NCBI RefSeq assembly: GCF_011170125.1
Contig: NZ_BLLN01000006.1
Location: 21,424-85,423, forward strand
DNA length: 64,000 bases
Source of the DNA: Streptomyces diastaticus subsp. diastaticus
GTDB taxonomy: Bacteria > Actinomycetota > Actinomycetes > Streptomycetales > Streptomycetaceae
Reading direction: 5' to 3'
Positions within the stretch are counted from its first letter, which is position 1; every line of letters starts with the position of its first letter. A model generated the notes under the pieces. It ran no database searches. It had not been told where the DNA came from and worked only from the letters and a program-made list of their open reading frames with translations. Of this stretch, positions 29,689-38,592 are shown piece after piece. A program made the position numbers and the translations under genes.

Positions 29689-30602
29689 GAGTCGTCTCCA
29701 ATCAGGGCGGTCAGCTGGGCTCTGGTGGGCAGGGCGGGGATGACGCCGGCGATCGACACCGTGTGGGAGCCGGCGGCGGCGGCGAACTCCACGGCCTGCT
29801 CGAGGGGGCGTTGCTCGGCCAGGGCGACGGCGAAGGCGGCGGTGAAGGAGTCACCGGCGCCGGTGGTGTCGACGACGGCCGGGGCCGGGTGCGGGTCGAC
29901 CTGGGTGACGCCGTGGGTGCCGGCGATCAGGGCGCCCTGTGCGCCGCGGGTGATGACGACCGTGCCTGCGGTGCGCTGCTGCAGGGCGCGGGCCAGTTCC
30001 TCCTCGCTCATGCCGTGCCCGTCGTCCAGGCCGAGGAGGACGGGGGCCTCGGTCTGGTTGGGGGTGAGGACGTCGATGAGGGGCCAGCTCTCCTGGGGCA
30101 GTGGGCGGGCGGGCGCGGGGTTGAGCAGCGTCCGGGTGCCCGTCTCACGGCCGGCTCGCAGGGCGGCGAGCACGGCCTCCTCGGGGATCTCCATGGAGAC
30201 GATCAGGATGTCGGCCGAGGCGATCTCGGCGCGGAAGGATGCCACCGCCGCCGCGTCCAGTTCGTCCAGCGCGCCCGGGGCGATGGCGATGCGGTTCTCA
30301 CCGGACGGTTCGACCAGGATGAAGCCCACCATCGTGGGTGCTCCGGCGGTCACCACGTGCTGGTGGGCGACGCCCTCGTGTTGCCACAGCTGTCGTGCGC
30401 GGCGTCCGAAGTCGTCGTTTCCGACGGCCGTCAGGAGAGAGACTTCGGCGCCCAGCCGGGCGGCGGCGACGGCCTGGTTGCTGCCTTTGCCGCCCGCTCC
30501 CGAGTGGAAACGGCCACCCGAGACGGTCTCCCCCGCGGCGGGCGCCTTGGGAATCCGCATGGTCAGACCGGCTCCATAGCTACCGACAACCGCGATCTTC
30601 AT
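29685..30602 (-). CDS. rbsK: Ribokinase
   Basis: RbsK phosphorylates ribose to ribose 5-phosphate. ATG 30602 (MKIAVVGSYGAGL) gives 305 residues; a TTG 13 codons upstream lies inside the putative operator and is unlikely. The PfkB motifs are present: GGKGSNQAVAAARLG near residues 38-52, LLNPAPARPLP, NQTEA, and the anion-hole motif DTTGAGDSFTAAFA with the catalytic Asp. First gene of the operon rbsKCBAD-deoC-gntR, directly behind a good promoter. Confidence 0.95.
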   Translation of the reverse strand: MKIAVVGSYGAGLTMRIPKAPAAGETVSGGRFHSGAGGKGSNQAVAAARLGAEVSLLTAVGNDDFGRRARQLWQHEGVAHQHVVTAGAPTMVGFILVEPSGENRIAIAPGALDELDAAAVASFRAEIASADILIVSMEIPEEAVLAALRAGRETGTRTLLNPAPARPLPQESWPLIDVLTPNQTEAPVLLGLDDGHGMSEEELARALQQRTAGTVVITRGAQGALIAGTHGVTQVDPHPAPAVVDTTGAGDSFTAAFAVALAEQRPLEQAVEFAAAAGSHTVSIAGVIPALPTRAQLTALIGDDS

Positions 30603-30617
30603 CGACCCACCACCGCT

Positions 30618-30675
30618 TTGTGTATGGACAACCATGAACAAGCGCGATCGTAGGTACAGGGATGTCCACAGTCAA
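30618..30675 (-). promoter_or_regulatory. rbs operon promoter and overlapping inverted repeat
   Basis: On the minus strand TTGACT (-35, 30675-30670) and TACGAT (-10, 30652-30647) are separated by exactly 17 bases. Just downstream, TTGTGTATGG-acaa-CCATGAACAA (30618-30641; 8 of 10 positions pair) covers the expected transcription start. It is the best candidate for the operator of the operon's GntR repressor. Confidence 0.7.
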
Positions 30676-30822
30676 TGGGTTGTTCACCCGCGTATGGCAC
30701 CACCCACCACAGACCAGAACGCGCGACACGCGTGCGGGGAACGCATACGGTGCCCGCCGCGCTCCTGGACCGCCCGCAGGCCCGGCCGGCCGGTCGGCAC
30801 CGCACCGCTCGCCGCCCGCCGC

Positions 30823-30881
30823 GCTCCCGCTTCCGCTCCCGCTCCCGCTCCCGCTCCCGCTCCCGCTCCCGCTCCCGCTCC
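30823..30881. repeat. Hexanucleotide tandem repeat (GCTCCC)n
   Basis: Nearly ten uninterrupted copies of GCTCCC, with one GCTTCC variant as the second unit, in a gene-free region upstream of the rbs operon. Confidence 0.95.
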
Positions 30882-30900
30882 ACGAAACCCTGACTCCGGA

Positions 30901-30929
30901 AGGCGCCTCCCGGGGAGGCGTCTCTTTCC
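30901..30929 (+). terminator. Hairpin followed by T-rich sequence
   Basis: AGGCGCCTC / GAGGCGTCT pairs around a short CCGGG loop and is followed by CTTTCCT. No gene with a matching orientation is evident upstream, so this may be a relic or a structural element. Confidence 0.4.
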
Positions 30930-31428
30930 TCAGGGTGCTCGCCGCCGCGCAAGCGGCCCCGCCCCTCCCCCGCCGAAGCCCGCCCAGCACCTGCGGCAGA
31001 CACCGCGCACCCAGGGCCCAGCCCGCTACACGCACACTCCGCCCGGCGCCTCCGGGAGCGGGAGAAGACAGGAGGCGGGCGTCCACGCCCCTCTCCGGCA
31101 TCCGGTGAAGCGTGAGCACGCACCGTACGGAGCCGGGAGCCAGGCGGTCTCCTCTGCATCCTCTGGCGAGGAGACGCGTGGCAACACTCCTGACCAGCCG
31201 CCAGAGACAGAGACAGAGACGCGCAACGAAACACCTGACCGGACACCAGGCGCGGGACGCGCGGCGAAACTCCTGACCACCCGACAGGCGACGTCCCCCG
31301 CACAGGCGTGTTCCTGATCAGCTGTCAGCAGTAGTGGCACTCGGCCGTACCATCGCCACGTTCCGCAAGCCGTCCAGGTCCCCGTACGCGACCCGGCCCT
31401 GACCCTCGCCGGCACGCGTGACGCCCCC

Positions 31429-31477
31429 GCTGTCCGCTGTCCGCTGTCCGCTGTCCGCTGTCCGCTGTCCGCTGTCC
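31429..31477. repeat. Heptanucleotide tandem repeat (GCTGTCC)7
   Basis: Seven perfect consecutive copies of GCTGTCC (49 bases). The frame on either strand cycles, giving repetitive translations such as ADSGQRT, so no coding role is indicated. Confidence 0.97.
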
Positions 31478-33026
31478 GGACGCTACGGCAACCTCCACGC
31501 CGCCCTCCACCCACTCGACATGCGGGTGGCCGGTGCTCTGGCGCATCGATGCCCCGGCAGCAGTCACCGGCCCGGCCGGCAGCCGGTGGAGCGGGGGCTC
31601 GGCCGCCCTCACGCCCGACGAACTTCTGGCACGGACTCCCGGGCCGGTGGCGCTGCGACGCCTTCCCCACGGCGAGCGTCAGGACATGTCCTGCCGGTGC
31701 CCCTCACCAGCCGCACCGCAGCTCTCCTGACCGATGAGCACACTCACGTGATGGACATCCGCGACTGCTACGCCTTTCCCCCAGGCGCGCCTGGCCGGAC
31801 ACGTCACCGGCCTCACCCGTTCCCGCGAAAGGCGTCACCACCACCCGGCACGCCCGCGGCCCGGCGGCACCCCTTCCCCGGCAGCCGGCCGCCCGCCCAC
31901 GCCCCGCGGCGCCACGCCCACGCCCGCACCCAGGCACAGCCCCCTCCCCGGACGAAGATCTGGCGGCACCCGGCACCACCCTCCCCGGACCCGCTGCCCC
32001 TCAAGGACCAGCCTGCGTGTCCGCAAGGGCCTGTCGCTCAAGGGCTGGTGGCGTCCGCTGGACCAGGCCGACAGGGCCGGAGGCCGGCGACGCGGCCGCC
32101 GGGCCATCCTGGCCCAGCGCATGGCACCGGCGCCGAGCCATGCTCCGCAGCCGTTCATCACCCAGCAGGGCGGGCACCGGACACAGGGGGCGTGCACCGC
32201 GGCTCCCGGAACACTCTCGCCTCCGTCGCCGTGCTGCCCTCTGCCGCCGGCACACACGGCAGGCGCGCCGGACGTCAGCCGGGCCCTCCCCCTCTCCCCC
32301 GCCGGCACAGCGCTGGAAGACCCGGACACGCCACGGCACCCGAACCGCGCAAGGCTCGCCCCCCGCTCCGCCGCGGCGAGCAGCGCCGGACCGAAGCGAC
32401 GCCGGGCAGCGGCCACCGCGGGAACGGTGACCGCCCGAACGCCGAGGACAAAGAGCAGGGGGACCGGCCCAGCCGCTGTCCCACCGGCACGGCGTGATCC
32501 CACGAGCTGCTCCCCCGCACCGGCTCCCCCGTGCCGCGATGCCCTCCCGACGCCCCTCGGGCACGGGAAACACGGCAGACGCCGGGCGCTGGGACCACCA
32601 AGCACGTCGAGACACCTCCCGGCCCGGGCGGCTCGGCCAGTACGGGCCGGGCGGCCCAGGCGGCCCGTGCGAGCCATGCAGCCCGTGCGAGCCACGCGGG
32701 CCGTGCAGCCCGTGCGAGCCGGGCGGGCCATGCGGCCATGCAGCCCGTGCGAGCTGTGCGAGCCGGAAGCTGCCGGTACGGGCAGAACTCACCGAGGTCA
32801 GCTCCCCACAGGCGGTCGGTGGAGTCCACTCCCGCTCCGGCGACGGGCTCCGGGAAGGGCGCACCGCCCGCCCGTCCCAGGGAAGAGCCCGTGCCCGGCC
32901 GGGCGGCGGAACCGGCTGGAGGAGGAGAGGGCCGGCGAAGGTGCCGGCACCGCCGCGCGGGCCGGCGAGGCGACACCCGGAGGGAGACGCTGCCCCCGAA
33001 GGCATGGCCGCGGACCGGATGCGGGC

Positions 33027-33062
33027 AGCCCCTCGTGGGGCCGGCAGGCCCCACGAGGGGCT
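33027..33062 (-). terminator. Strong intrinsic terminator
   Basis: A perfect 16-bp stem AGCCCCTCGTGGGGCC / GGCCCCACGAGGGGCT with a 4-base loop, 48 bases past the stop of the methyltransferase gene. Confidence 0.9.
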
Positions 33063-33109
33063 CACGGAAGGGCCGCCGGGAAGCACGGGGGCGGCGGGCT
33101 CTGCCCTTG

Positions 33110-33913
33110 TCAGCTGGGCTTGTAGGCGATGTAGCCCCACTGCTGGGTGTCCGGGCCGGGACCGGACGCGTCCGGGAGCCAGCGGCTGACCGGGCCCAGC
33201 CCCGGCTCCGCGATGGTCAGGCCCTCGGCCATCGCCAGCATCGTCTCCGCGCTGCTCGCCACGTACGGCTGGGTGCCGGAGTCCGCGTACGACCGGTTCG
33301 CCGCGTCGATCTCCGGCGAGGCCAGCGTCGTACACATCACCAGCGCGCTGCCCGGCGCCAGCCGGGAGGTGTAGTCCCGCACCAGGGCGACGGCCTCCGC
33401 CGGATCGGTCACATGCCCGATCACCGCCATCAGCATCAAGGCGACGGGCTGGTCGAGGTCGAGAGTCCGGGCAGCCTCGGCGACGATCTTGCCGGGGTCG
33501 TTGAGGTCACCGTCGATGTAGTCGGTGTCCCCCTCCGGCGTACTGGTCAGCAGAGCACGGGCATGTGCCAGGACGATGGGATCGTTGTCGACGTAGACGA
33601 TCCGGGCGTCCGGAGCCGCGCGCTGAGCCACCTCGTGCGTGTTGTCGGCAGTGGGCAGACCGGTGCCGATGTCGAGGAACTGCCGGTACCCCTTCTCGGC
33701 GGCCAGGTACCGCACCGACCGCCGCAGAAAACCCCGCGTGGCCAGAGCGAGCTCGACCGCCGCGGGAAACTCCCGCTTCATCCGCTCACCCAGCTCCTGG
33801 TCCGCCGGGTAGTTGTCCTTCCCCCCGAGCAGGTAGTTCCAGAACCTCGCCGAGTGAGGTTTGCTCGGCTGGAGATCGACGCCCAGGTTCGGGTACTGCG
33901 GGCCGGCATTCAT
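33110..33913 (-). CDS. SAM-dependent methyltransferase (Methyltransf_19/DUF574 family)
   Basis: ATG 33913 follows GGAAGGA and gives 267 residues; the frame is open 46 codons further but not protein-like. The start (GVDLQPSKPHSARFWNYLLG, GKDNYPADQ) is the hallmark of a large actinomycete family with a Rossmann methyltransferase core: motif I FLDIGTGLPT (~residues 100-109) and the acidic loop YVDNDPIVL. Paralogues are numerous in Streptomyces; substrates are unknown, and many sit beside regulatory genes. It is apparently monocistronic. Confidence 0.88.
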   Translation of the reverse strand: MNAGPQYPNLGVDLQPSKPHSARFWNYLLGGKDNYPADQELGERMKREFPAAVELALATRGFLRRSVRYLAAEKGYRQFLDIGTGLPTADNTHEVAQRAAPDARIVYVDNDPIVLAHARALLTSTPEGDTDYIDGDLNDPGKIVAEAARTLDLDQPVALMLMAVIGHVTDPAEAVALVRDYTSRLAPGSALVMCTTLASPEIDAANRSYADSGTQPYVASSAETMLAMAEGLTIAEPGLGPVSRWLPDASGPGPDTQQWGYIAYKPS

Positions 33914-34132
33914 CAGCGCGCTTCCTTCCAGGTGACAGGACAGGTCAGAGGCAGGCCCAAGGGGCGGGCGGCGGCCGGTGCCGCGGACCGGGACCAGACG
34001 CATGTCGTCCCCGCGGGCGGCCCGGACCGGCAGCGTATCGCTGTCAGGCATGAGACGCCGTCAGGTACGGCCCACGCGCAGGCGGCGCACCTGACACACC
34101 GCCACCACGAGACGCCTCCCGCCGGCACGGTC

Positions 34133-34813
34133 CTACTGGCGGGAGCCCGCCAGGCCGCACTCGTAGGCGACGATGACGGCCTGGACGCGGTCCCGCACGC
34201 CCAGCTTCGCGAGGATGTTGCCGACGTGGGTCTTGACCGTCGTCACCGACAGCACGAGACGCTCCGCGATCTCCACGTTGGACAGTCCCTGCGCCACCGC
34301 GCGCAGCACATCGGTCTCCCGCGGGGTGAGGGCACGCAGCCTCGGATCGAGGGCATCGTCGCGCGGCGGGTCCGCGTCCGGGCTGTGCGGAAGGTGGTGC
34401 GCGAAGAGATCGAGCATGCGCCGTACGACACGAGGCGCGACCACGGAGCTGCCCGAGGCGACGGTGCGGATCGCCTCGGCGAGTTCCTCGGGCCGGGCGC
34501 TCTTGAGGAGAAACCCGCTCGCGCCGCCGCGCAGCGCGGCGAACGCGTACTCGTCGACGTCGAACGTGGTCACCACCAGCACCCGGGCGGCGGGGTGCTC
34601 CGCGGCGATCCGGCGGGTGGCCTCGATACCGTCCATGCCCGGCATCCGCACGTCCATGACGACGACGTCCGGAGCGAGGGCGGCGACCTGTTCGAGCGCC
34701 ACCTTGCCGTCCGCGGCCTCGCCGACGACGGCAAGGTCCGGTTCGGAATCGATCGCGAGCCGGAACCCCATGCGCAGCAGCGCCTGGTCGTCCACGAGCA
34801 GGACCGTGATCAT
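34133..34813 (-). CDS. NarL/LuxR-type response regulator
   Basis: ATG 34813 overlaps the kinase stop (ATGA) and gives 226 residues. The receiver domain (1-120) has Asp9-Asp10, the phospho-acceptor Asp54 (VVMDVRMPG) and Lys104. The LuxR helix-turn-helix covers about 160-220 (LTPRETDVLRAVAQGLSNVE, IAERLVLSVTTVKTHVGNIL). It is paired with the kinase just upstream and probably controls the ABC exporter genes next to it, as is common for such trios. Confidence 0.95.
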   Translation of the reverse strand: MITVLLVDDQALLRMGFRLAIDSEPDLAVVGEAADGKVALEQVAALAPDVVVMDVRMPGMDGIEATRRIAAEHPAARVLVVTTFDVDEYAFAALRGGASGFLLKSARPEELAEAIRTVASGSSVVAPRVVRRMLDLFAHHLPHSPDADPPRDDALDPRLRALTPRETDVLRAVAQGLSNVEIAERLVLSVTTVKTHVGNILAKLGVRDRVQAVIVAYECGLAGSRQ

Positions 34814-36192
34814 CGGGGGCCCTCCTCCACGGCCGTACCGGACCCCGCGTCGGGGCACGGCAACGTCACCTGCACCTGCCAGCCGCCCCCGGCGCGCGGG
34901 CCCGCCATCATATGCCCGCCCAGCAGAGCCACCCGCTCCCGCATACCGACGATGCCGCGTTCCGTGCCACTGCCCGTGCCCGGACCGGTGCCGGCCTCGT
35001 TGACGACGGCGACCTCGACCGCCGGCCCGGTCCGCCGCACGACGACCGACACGGCAGACGTGCCAGGCGCGTGTCGCAGCACGTTCGTGAGCGCCTCCGT
35101 GACAATACGTTTCACCGCCAGCCGCAACGCCGTGTCCGGCGGCAGGGGCGTGTCCAGCCCGGCCGCCGACACGGGCATCCCCGCGGTGCGGAAGCGGCGC
35201 ACGACAGCGTCCAGGCCGGCCCCTTGCGGAGTGGCGTCCGCGGTGTCGAGCGCGCCGAGCACGCGTTGCATGTCGGCGAGGGCTTCACGGCCGGTGCGGG
35301 ACAGTTCACCCAGCGCCTCCCGTGAAGCGTCCGGGGCCCGGTCGAACGCGGCCGCCGCACCGTCGCAGAGCGCGATCATCACGGACACGGAGTGCGCCAC
35401 GACGTCATGCATCTCGCGGGCGAGGCGCTCGCGTTCCGCCGTACGCACGAGCGCCGCGGACGTGTCGCGTTCCCGGGCGACCGCCCGGTAACGCTCCTCG
35501 ATGTCGTGGGCATGCCGGCGGCGGTCCCGGGAGGCGAACCCGACCAGCACCCCGGCCAGCAGAGTACCCACCAGCAGAACGACCGACACGATCCGGCGCT
35601 CCGGCGAGAACGGCGGCTCCGTCAGATGCCAGTACGGCTCCTCGGCGTAGTAGCCGGTCCACAGCAGCATCTCGAGGATGCCGATCTGCTGGAACCACCA
35701 CATGGCCGCCGACACCGTCACAGCCGCAGCCGTCACCAGCAGCCAGGTGGAGCGGGCGTCCCGCGACGAGGCGACCGCGGCCGCCGCCATCCCCAGACAC
35801 AGGCCGAAAACGCCCGTGACGCCTCCCGTCATGAGCGAGGCCACAGCGCCGGCAGTCAGCACGGCCAGCACAACGACCGGCCAACGCCGCCGCACGAGCA
35901 GCGCCCCCGCTCCCAGAACAGCACCGGCGAGCCAGACCGACGGGACCACCCAGTGTTCGGCACCGCCGCGCGGATAGTAGCCCAGAGCGACGATGCCGTT
36001 GACGGTGTCCCTGACCACAGCAGCACCCACGACACCGAACGCCCCCACGACCACAACGACCAACGCCACGTCCCCGAGACGAGGATGCGCGGCCCAGAAC
36101 CTGCGCACCGGCCCGATCCGCCGCACCTGCACCCCACCCAGCAACCGGATGTCGTCCACAGCGGACGACGAGACCACCGACGACGTCACCAC
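34810..36192 (-). CDS. Sensor histidine kinase (HisKA_3 type)
   Basis: I start at GTG 36192, which has GGAGG seven bases upstream; the frame is open much further but through the minisatellite. About 460 residues. Five or six membrane helices fill residues ~45-235. The phospho-acceptor is in REMHDVVAHSVSVM; the ATPase domain has NVLRHA (N box) and GIVGMRERVALLGG (G box region). It overlaps its response-regulator gene. The short extracytoplasmic loops suggest an intramembrane or cell-envelope signal, as in sensors that detect antibiotics handled by adjacent exporters. Confidence 0.93.
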   Translation of the reverse strand: MVTSSVVSSSAVDDIRLLGGVQVRRIGPVRRFWAAHPRLGDVALVVVVVGAFGVVGAAVVRDTVNGIVALGYYPRGGAEHWVVPSVWLAGAVLGAGALLVRRRWPVVVLAVLTAGAVASLMTGGVTGVFGLCLGMAAAAVASSRDARSTWLLVTAAAVTVSAAMWWFQQIGILEMLLWTGYYAEEPYWHLTEPPFSPERRIVSVVLLVGTLLAGVLVGFASRDRRRHAHDIEERYRAVARERDTSAALVRTAERERLAREMHDVVAHSVSVMIALCDGAAAAFDRAPDASREALGELSRTGREALADMQRVLGALDTADATPQGAGLDAVVRRFRTAGMPVSAAGLDTPLPPDTALRLAVKRIVTEALTNVLRHAPGTSAVSVVVRRTGPAVEVAVVNEAGTGPGTGSGTERGIVGMRERVALLGGHMMAGPRAGGGWQVQVTLPCPDAGSGTAVEEGPR

Positions 36193-36214
36193 TGCCCCAC
36201 CTCCGCCCTCACCC

Positions 36215-37010
36215 GACACGCACCCGGCGCCTCCACCCGCACCCGGCGCTCTCTCGACGCATCCACCCGCACCCGATGTTCCCTCGACGCATCCGCCCGC
36301 ACGCCAGGCCCTCCCGGCGCACCTGCCGTCACGCGGTGTTCCCTCGTCACGTCTGCCTTCACCCGACGCTCCCTCGCCACGACCAGCCTCACGCGACATT
36401 CCCTCGACGCGTCTGCCTTCACCCGACGTTCCCTCGCCACGACTAGCCTCACGCGGTGTTCTTCTGGCGAAGGCGAGCCGCCGCCTCCACCGGCACGACC
36501 GTCGCCCACCCGGCCACCACGAACCCCACGACCCTGGCCTCCAACCCCCACTTCCGCCTTCACCCGGCATCTCCCCGACACCTCTGTCCACACCCAACGC
36601 GCACCCGGCCTCACCCGGTGTCCTCCCGACGCACCTGCCGTCACGCGACATTCCCTCGACGCGTCTGCCTTCACCCGATGTCCCCTCGACGCATCTAGCC
36701 TCACGCGGTGTTCCCCCGGCGAAGGCAAGCCGCCGCCCCCACCGGCACGACCGTCGCCCACCCGGCCACCACGAACCCCACGACCCTGGCCTCCAACCCC
36801 CACTTCCGCCTCCACCCGGCATCTCCCCGACACCTCTGCCCACACCCAACGCGCACCCGGCCTCCCGCGACGTCCTCCCGACACGTCTGGCCTCACCCGA
36901 TGTCCCCTCGACACGTCTGGCCTCACCCGATGTCCCCTCGACACGTCCGGCCTCACCCGATGTCCCCTCGACACGTCCGGCCTCACCCGATGTCCCCTCG
37001 ACGCAGACGA
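36215..37010. repeat. 30-bp minisatellite containing copies of the permease 3' end
   Basis: Four to five nearly identical 30-base units (GACACGTCTGGCCTCACCCG then ATGTCCCCTC) occupy about 36888-37008; more diverged units (GACGCATCTGCCTTCACCCG type) fill 36215-36442 and 36631-36694. Between them are two about 188-base direct copies, 36443-36630 and 36695-36882 (offset 252, roughly nine of ten bases equal). On the minus strand each copy encodes a relative of the permease C-terminus ending in a stop (VVAGWATVVPV...). The permease stop codon lies inside the first 30-base unit. Confidence 0.85.
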
Positions 37011-37768
37011 GTCGCCGCCGCCAGCAGCAGAGCTGTCGCCCACCCGGCCACCAGGAGCCCCACGGCCCAGGTCTCCAGGTGGGGTCCCGATGACGCGGCG
37101 TCGAGCGCGGCGAGCCGGCCGTCGCCGGTCAGCAGGCGTACCCCGGTACCGGGCAGGAACGCCCGCAAGGTGTCGGTGAACCTGCCGGGGTTCATGGCGA
37201 GGAACTGATCAAGCACGACCACCCCCACCACGGCGGTCACCAGCGCGCCCGCGGGGCGACGCAGCAGCGCCCCGAGTCCCAGACCCACCAACGCGATCGC
37301 CGTCTGGTACAGCACGAACCCGGCCAGCATCCGCACCGTCTCACCCTCGGCGAGATCCAGCGGAACCCCGAGGGCCTCACGTGGCCCCGACGTCACCGCG
37401 ACCGACGCTACCAGCGCGGCAACAGCAGCGACCAGTGCCACCACCGCCGTCACCACCACCTGGGCGGCGAGCACCGGAAGCCTGCGCGGCACGGCCGCGA
37501 ACGTCACGTACGCGAGCCGGGTACGGAACTCCTGCGATCCGGCCGTCACCCCCAGAGCGAGGAAACCCACCTGGGCCGGTACGTACCCCGCGACCGCCAG
37601 CGACGCAGCGCTCACCCCGCTGCCCGGCCGGGCGAACAGGCCCAGCCCGAAAGCCGTCCCCGCCGCCGCGGCCACACACCCCAGCACCGTCCACCACAGT
37701 GTCCGCACGCTGGTCGCCTTGTCGGCCTCCGAGGCGAGCACACGAAGGAAGGCCACGGAACTGTTCAC
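36983..37768 (-). CDS. ABC-2 type permease (second of two)
   Basis: GTG 37768 overlaps the stop of the upstream permease (GTGA) and gives 261 residues with about six hydrophobic segments. It is similar in layout to the preceding permease (both have GEF/GSQEF-type ETRTT-like cores: TAGSQEFRTRLAYVTFAAVP here). The C-terminus VGLLVAGWATALLLAAATRL-RRGDIG ends inside a minisatellite unit. Together with the other permease and the ATPase it forms an exporter, perhaps for a drug or lipid. Confidence 0.85.
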   Translation of the reverse strand: MNSSVAFLRVLASEADKATSVRTLWWTVLGCVAAAAGTAFGLGLFARPGSGVSAASLAVAGYVPAQVGFLALGVTAGSQEFRTRLAYVTFAAVPRRLPVLAAQVVVTAVVALVAAVAALVASVAVTSGPREALGVPLDLAEGETVRMLAGFVLYQTAIALVGLGLGALLRRPAGALVTAVVGVVVLDQFLAMNPGRFTDTLRAFLPGTGVRLLTGDGRLAALDAASSGPHLETWAVGLLVAGWATALLLAAATRLRRGDIG

Positions 37769-38592
37769 GTCACATCCCGCAGACGCAGACGCACCACGGC
37801 CGCACCGAACGGGACAAGAGCCCAGGCGGCGAACACCAGCCCGCCACCGACAGCACCAAGGTCCGGCCCGCCGGCCACCGGAAGGGCGTCGGACGGCATC
37901 ACCAACAGCCCGCCCGCACCCGAAGGCAGCAGCGTCATCACCGTGTTCGCCGCCCGCTCCTGCGGCGTGACCTCCCCCGCGAACGCGGCCCCGCCGGACT
38001 CGACAGCCAGCGTCAGCACCACGGGAAGCACCAGCGTCAGACAACAGACCACCACCAGCGCGGGAACCACACGACGCACCAGCGCCCCGACCGCGAACCC
38101 GAACAACGCCAGCCCCGTCAGGAACACCACCATCCCGGCCAGCTCCCACGGCACCGACCCCCCGCCCAGATCCACCGGCAGACCCCGCGACGACGCCGCC
38201 GGAAAGACCGCGAGAACAGCCGCGGCCACACACCCCACGGCCAGCGGCAACGCGAACCCGGCCACCGCGACCGCCTGAGCGGCCGGCACCAGCCAGCGCC
38301 TCGGCACAGCGACAAACGCCGAACGGAAACCACCCGTGCTGAACTCACCGGTCCCCACCAGAACACCGAGCACCAACGGCCCGAGCTGCGTCAGCACGAG
38401 CCCGGCCGTCAGATCACCCAACGGCTCATAGCCCGGATCCCCCGACGACGCCTCGGCCGACACATACGTCAGCGCCCCGGACACCACCACCGACACCAGC
38501 GCGGCCCACCACGTCGAACGCAGCCCCGTCAGCTTCCCCCACTCCCCAGCCACCACACCCGCGAACGTCACACCACGACCACGCCCGCTCAC
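37765..38592 (-). CDS. ABC-2 type permease (first of two)
   Basis: GTG 38592 overlaps the ATPase stop (GTGA). 275 residues with about six membrane helices; residues around 80-95 (GTGEFSTGGFRSAFVAVPRR) are the cytoplasmic motif shared with the second permease. It is part of the three-gene exporter operon ATPase-permease-permease. Confidence 0.88.
   Translation of the reverse strand: MSGRGRGVTFAGVVAGEWGKLTGLRSTWWAALVSVVVSGALTYVSAEASSGDPGYEPLGDLTAGLVLTQLGPLVLGVLVGTGEFSTGGFRSAFVAVPRRWLVPAAQAVAVAGFALPLAVGCVAAAVLAVFPAASSRGLPVDLGGGSVPWELAGMVVFLTGLALFGFAVGALVRRVVPALVVVCCLTLVLPVVLTLAVESGGAAFAGEVTPQERAANTVMTLLPSGAGGLLVMPSDALPVAGGPDLGAVGGGLVFAAWALVPFGAAVVRLRLRDVT

Larger units (their letters stand above)
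30703..33026. other. 2.3-kb GC-rich region without convincing genes
   Basis: Open frames exist on both strands, but their translations are Arg/Pro/Gly-rich runs (for example repeated RTG and ARTG on the minus strand), lack ribosome sites and follow the tandem repeats. It holds the hexamer at 30823, the heptamer at 31429 and a degenerate repeat at about 32641-32765 built on CATGCAGCCCGTGCGAGC. No tRNA or other RNA was seen. Confidence 0.6.

Noticed and set aside
24394..30602. Autoinducer-2 (lsr) uptake operon instead of ribose
   Set aside because: RbsD and a complete ribokinase are present, and LsrF/LsrG/LsrK are missing; the aldolase fits DeoC better than LsrF.
30599..32731. Arg/Gly-rich frames in the 30.7-33 kb region
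   Set aside because: Low-complexity products caused by tandem repeats, no ribosome sites, overlapping alternatives on both strands.
36186..37179. Repetitive proteins (RGHRVRPDVS, FTRHSLDASA type) across the minisatellite
   Set aside because: All three frames stay open because the 30-bp unit is a multiple of three; no start with ribosome site and clear derivation from the permease 3' end.
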